In this document: one piece after another, positions 6,128 to 6,149 of the stretch
How the letters are laid out: each line of letters opens with the position of its first letter
Position numbering within the stretch: position 1 is the first letter of the stretch
Assembly: GCA_900550855.1 (NCBI GenBank)
Contig: URTQ01000089.1
Coordinates: 1-6,149 of the forward strand
Length of the DNA: 6,149 nucleotides
Direction: 5' to 3'
From: an uncultured Eubacteriales bacterium
GTDB taxonomy: Bacteria > Bacillota > Clostridia > Christensenellales > CAG-917
Translations under genes and position numbers: made by a program
The notes under the pieces: model-generated
Database searches by the model: none
The model's input: only the letters and a program-made list of their open reading frames with translations
What the model was told of the DNA's origin: nothing

Positions 6128-6149
6128 GGTGGAGATAAGCGGGATCGAA
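6127..6149 (-). tRNA. 3' end of a tRNA, probably tRNA-Ala, cut by the window edge
   Basis: Read on the minus strand, the last 23 bases give a T-loop TTCGATC (canonical T54 T55 C56 G57 A58), then the 3' T-stem strand CCGCT. The acceptor strand TATCTCC, discriminator A73 and an encoded CCA follow (CCA complement at 6127-6129). With the usual alanine 5' acceptor strand GGGGATA, position 70 would be U opposite G3, the known G3-U70 identity mark of tRNA-Ala. That 5' half is outside the window, so the amino acid is an inference. The remaining roughly 53 bases, including the anticodon, lie past 6149. A terminator follows immediately. Confidence 0.82.

Noticed and set aside
5929..6138. 69-codon open frame on the plus strand
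   Set aside because: It runs through the hairpin string and the minus-strand terminator into the tRNA, has no ribosome-binding site, and its start lies inside a palindrome.

Overview
The window is dominated by one very large gene, followed by a compact non-coding region that ends inside a tRNA gene on the opposite strand. A Gram-positive, clostridia-like (Firmicutes) host is most likely. The promoter is near-consensus TTGACA / TGnTAT, the leader is purine-rich with an AAAGG ribosome-binding site, the lipobox signal peptide is short, and the intergenic DNA is AT-rich (about 33% GC by hand count). The modular Cys/His repeats plus Ig-like domains are of a kind commonly met in surface proteins of gut-type anaerobic Firmicutes. 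This placement is an inference; no phylogenetic marker is complete here.

Positions 1-123 hold a well-formed sigma-A-type promoter. A TCAACC-N5-GGTTGA inverted repeat overlaps its -35 box and looks like an operator. Positions 124-5466 encode a 1780-residue predicted lipoprotein. Its order is: signal peptide with lipid-anchor Cys26; 18 tandem modules of about 48 residues (H-x-[YF] ... ATC ... CxxC ... FD) and two shorter HxCxxCG-type units, ending near residue 952; four or more Ig-like beta modules (about 1020-1552); and a beta-hairpin-rich C-terminal segment with its own internal repeat. The only anchor is N-terminal; there is no LPXTG or C-terminal membrane segment.

Positions 5467-5814 carry a strong intrinsic terminator for the big gene, four GATAATA repeats spaced one helical turn apart, a promoter-like pair and a second terminator hairpin. 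No protein gene is convincing here. From 5815 to 6149 the composition changes: a stretch of about 52% GC packed with small hairpins lies between two copies of a 20-bp sequence that is the 3' end of a tRNA. The right copy continues as a tRNA (probably tRNA-Ala, minus strand, cut by the window end) with its own terminator. The left copy is a degenerate 3' fragment. This is the arrangement left when an element inserts at, or is lost from, a tRNA 3' end, but no integrase or other mobility gene is visible.

The surface protein and the tRNA locus are convergent and separated by terminators, so nothing suggests they work together. The least explained part of the window is the 310-bp hairpin-rich segment at the tRNA end.
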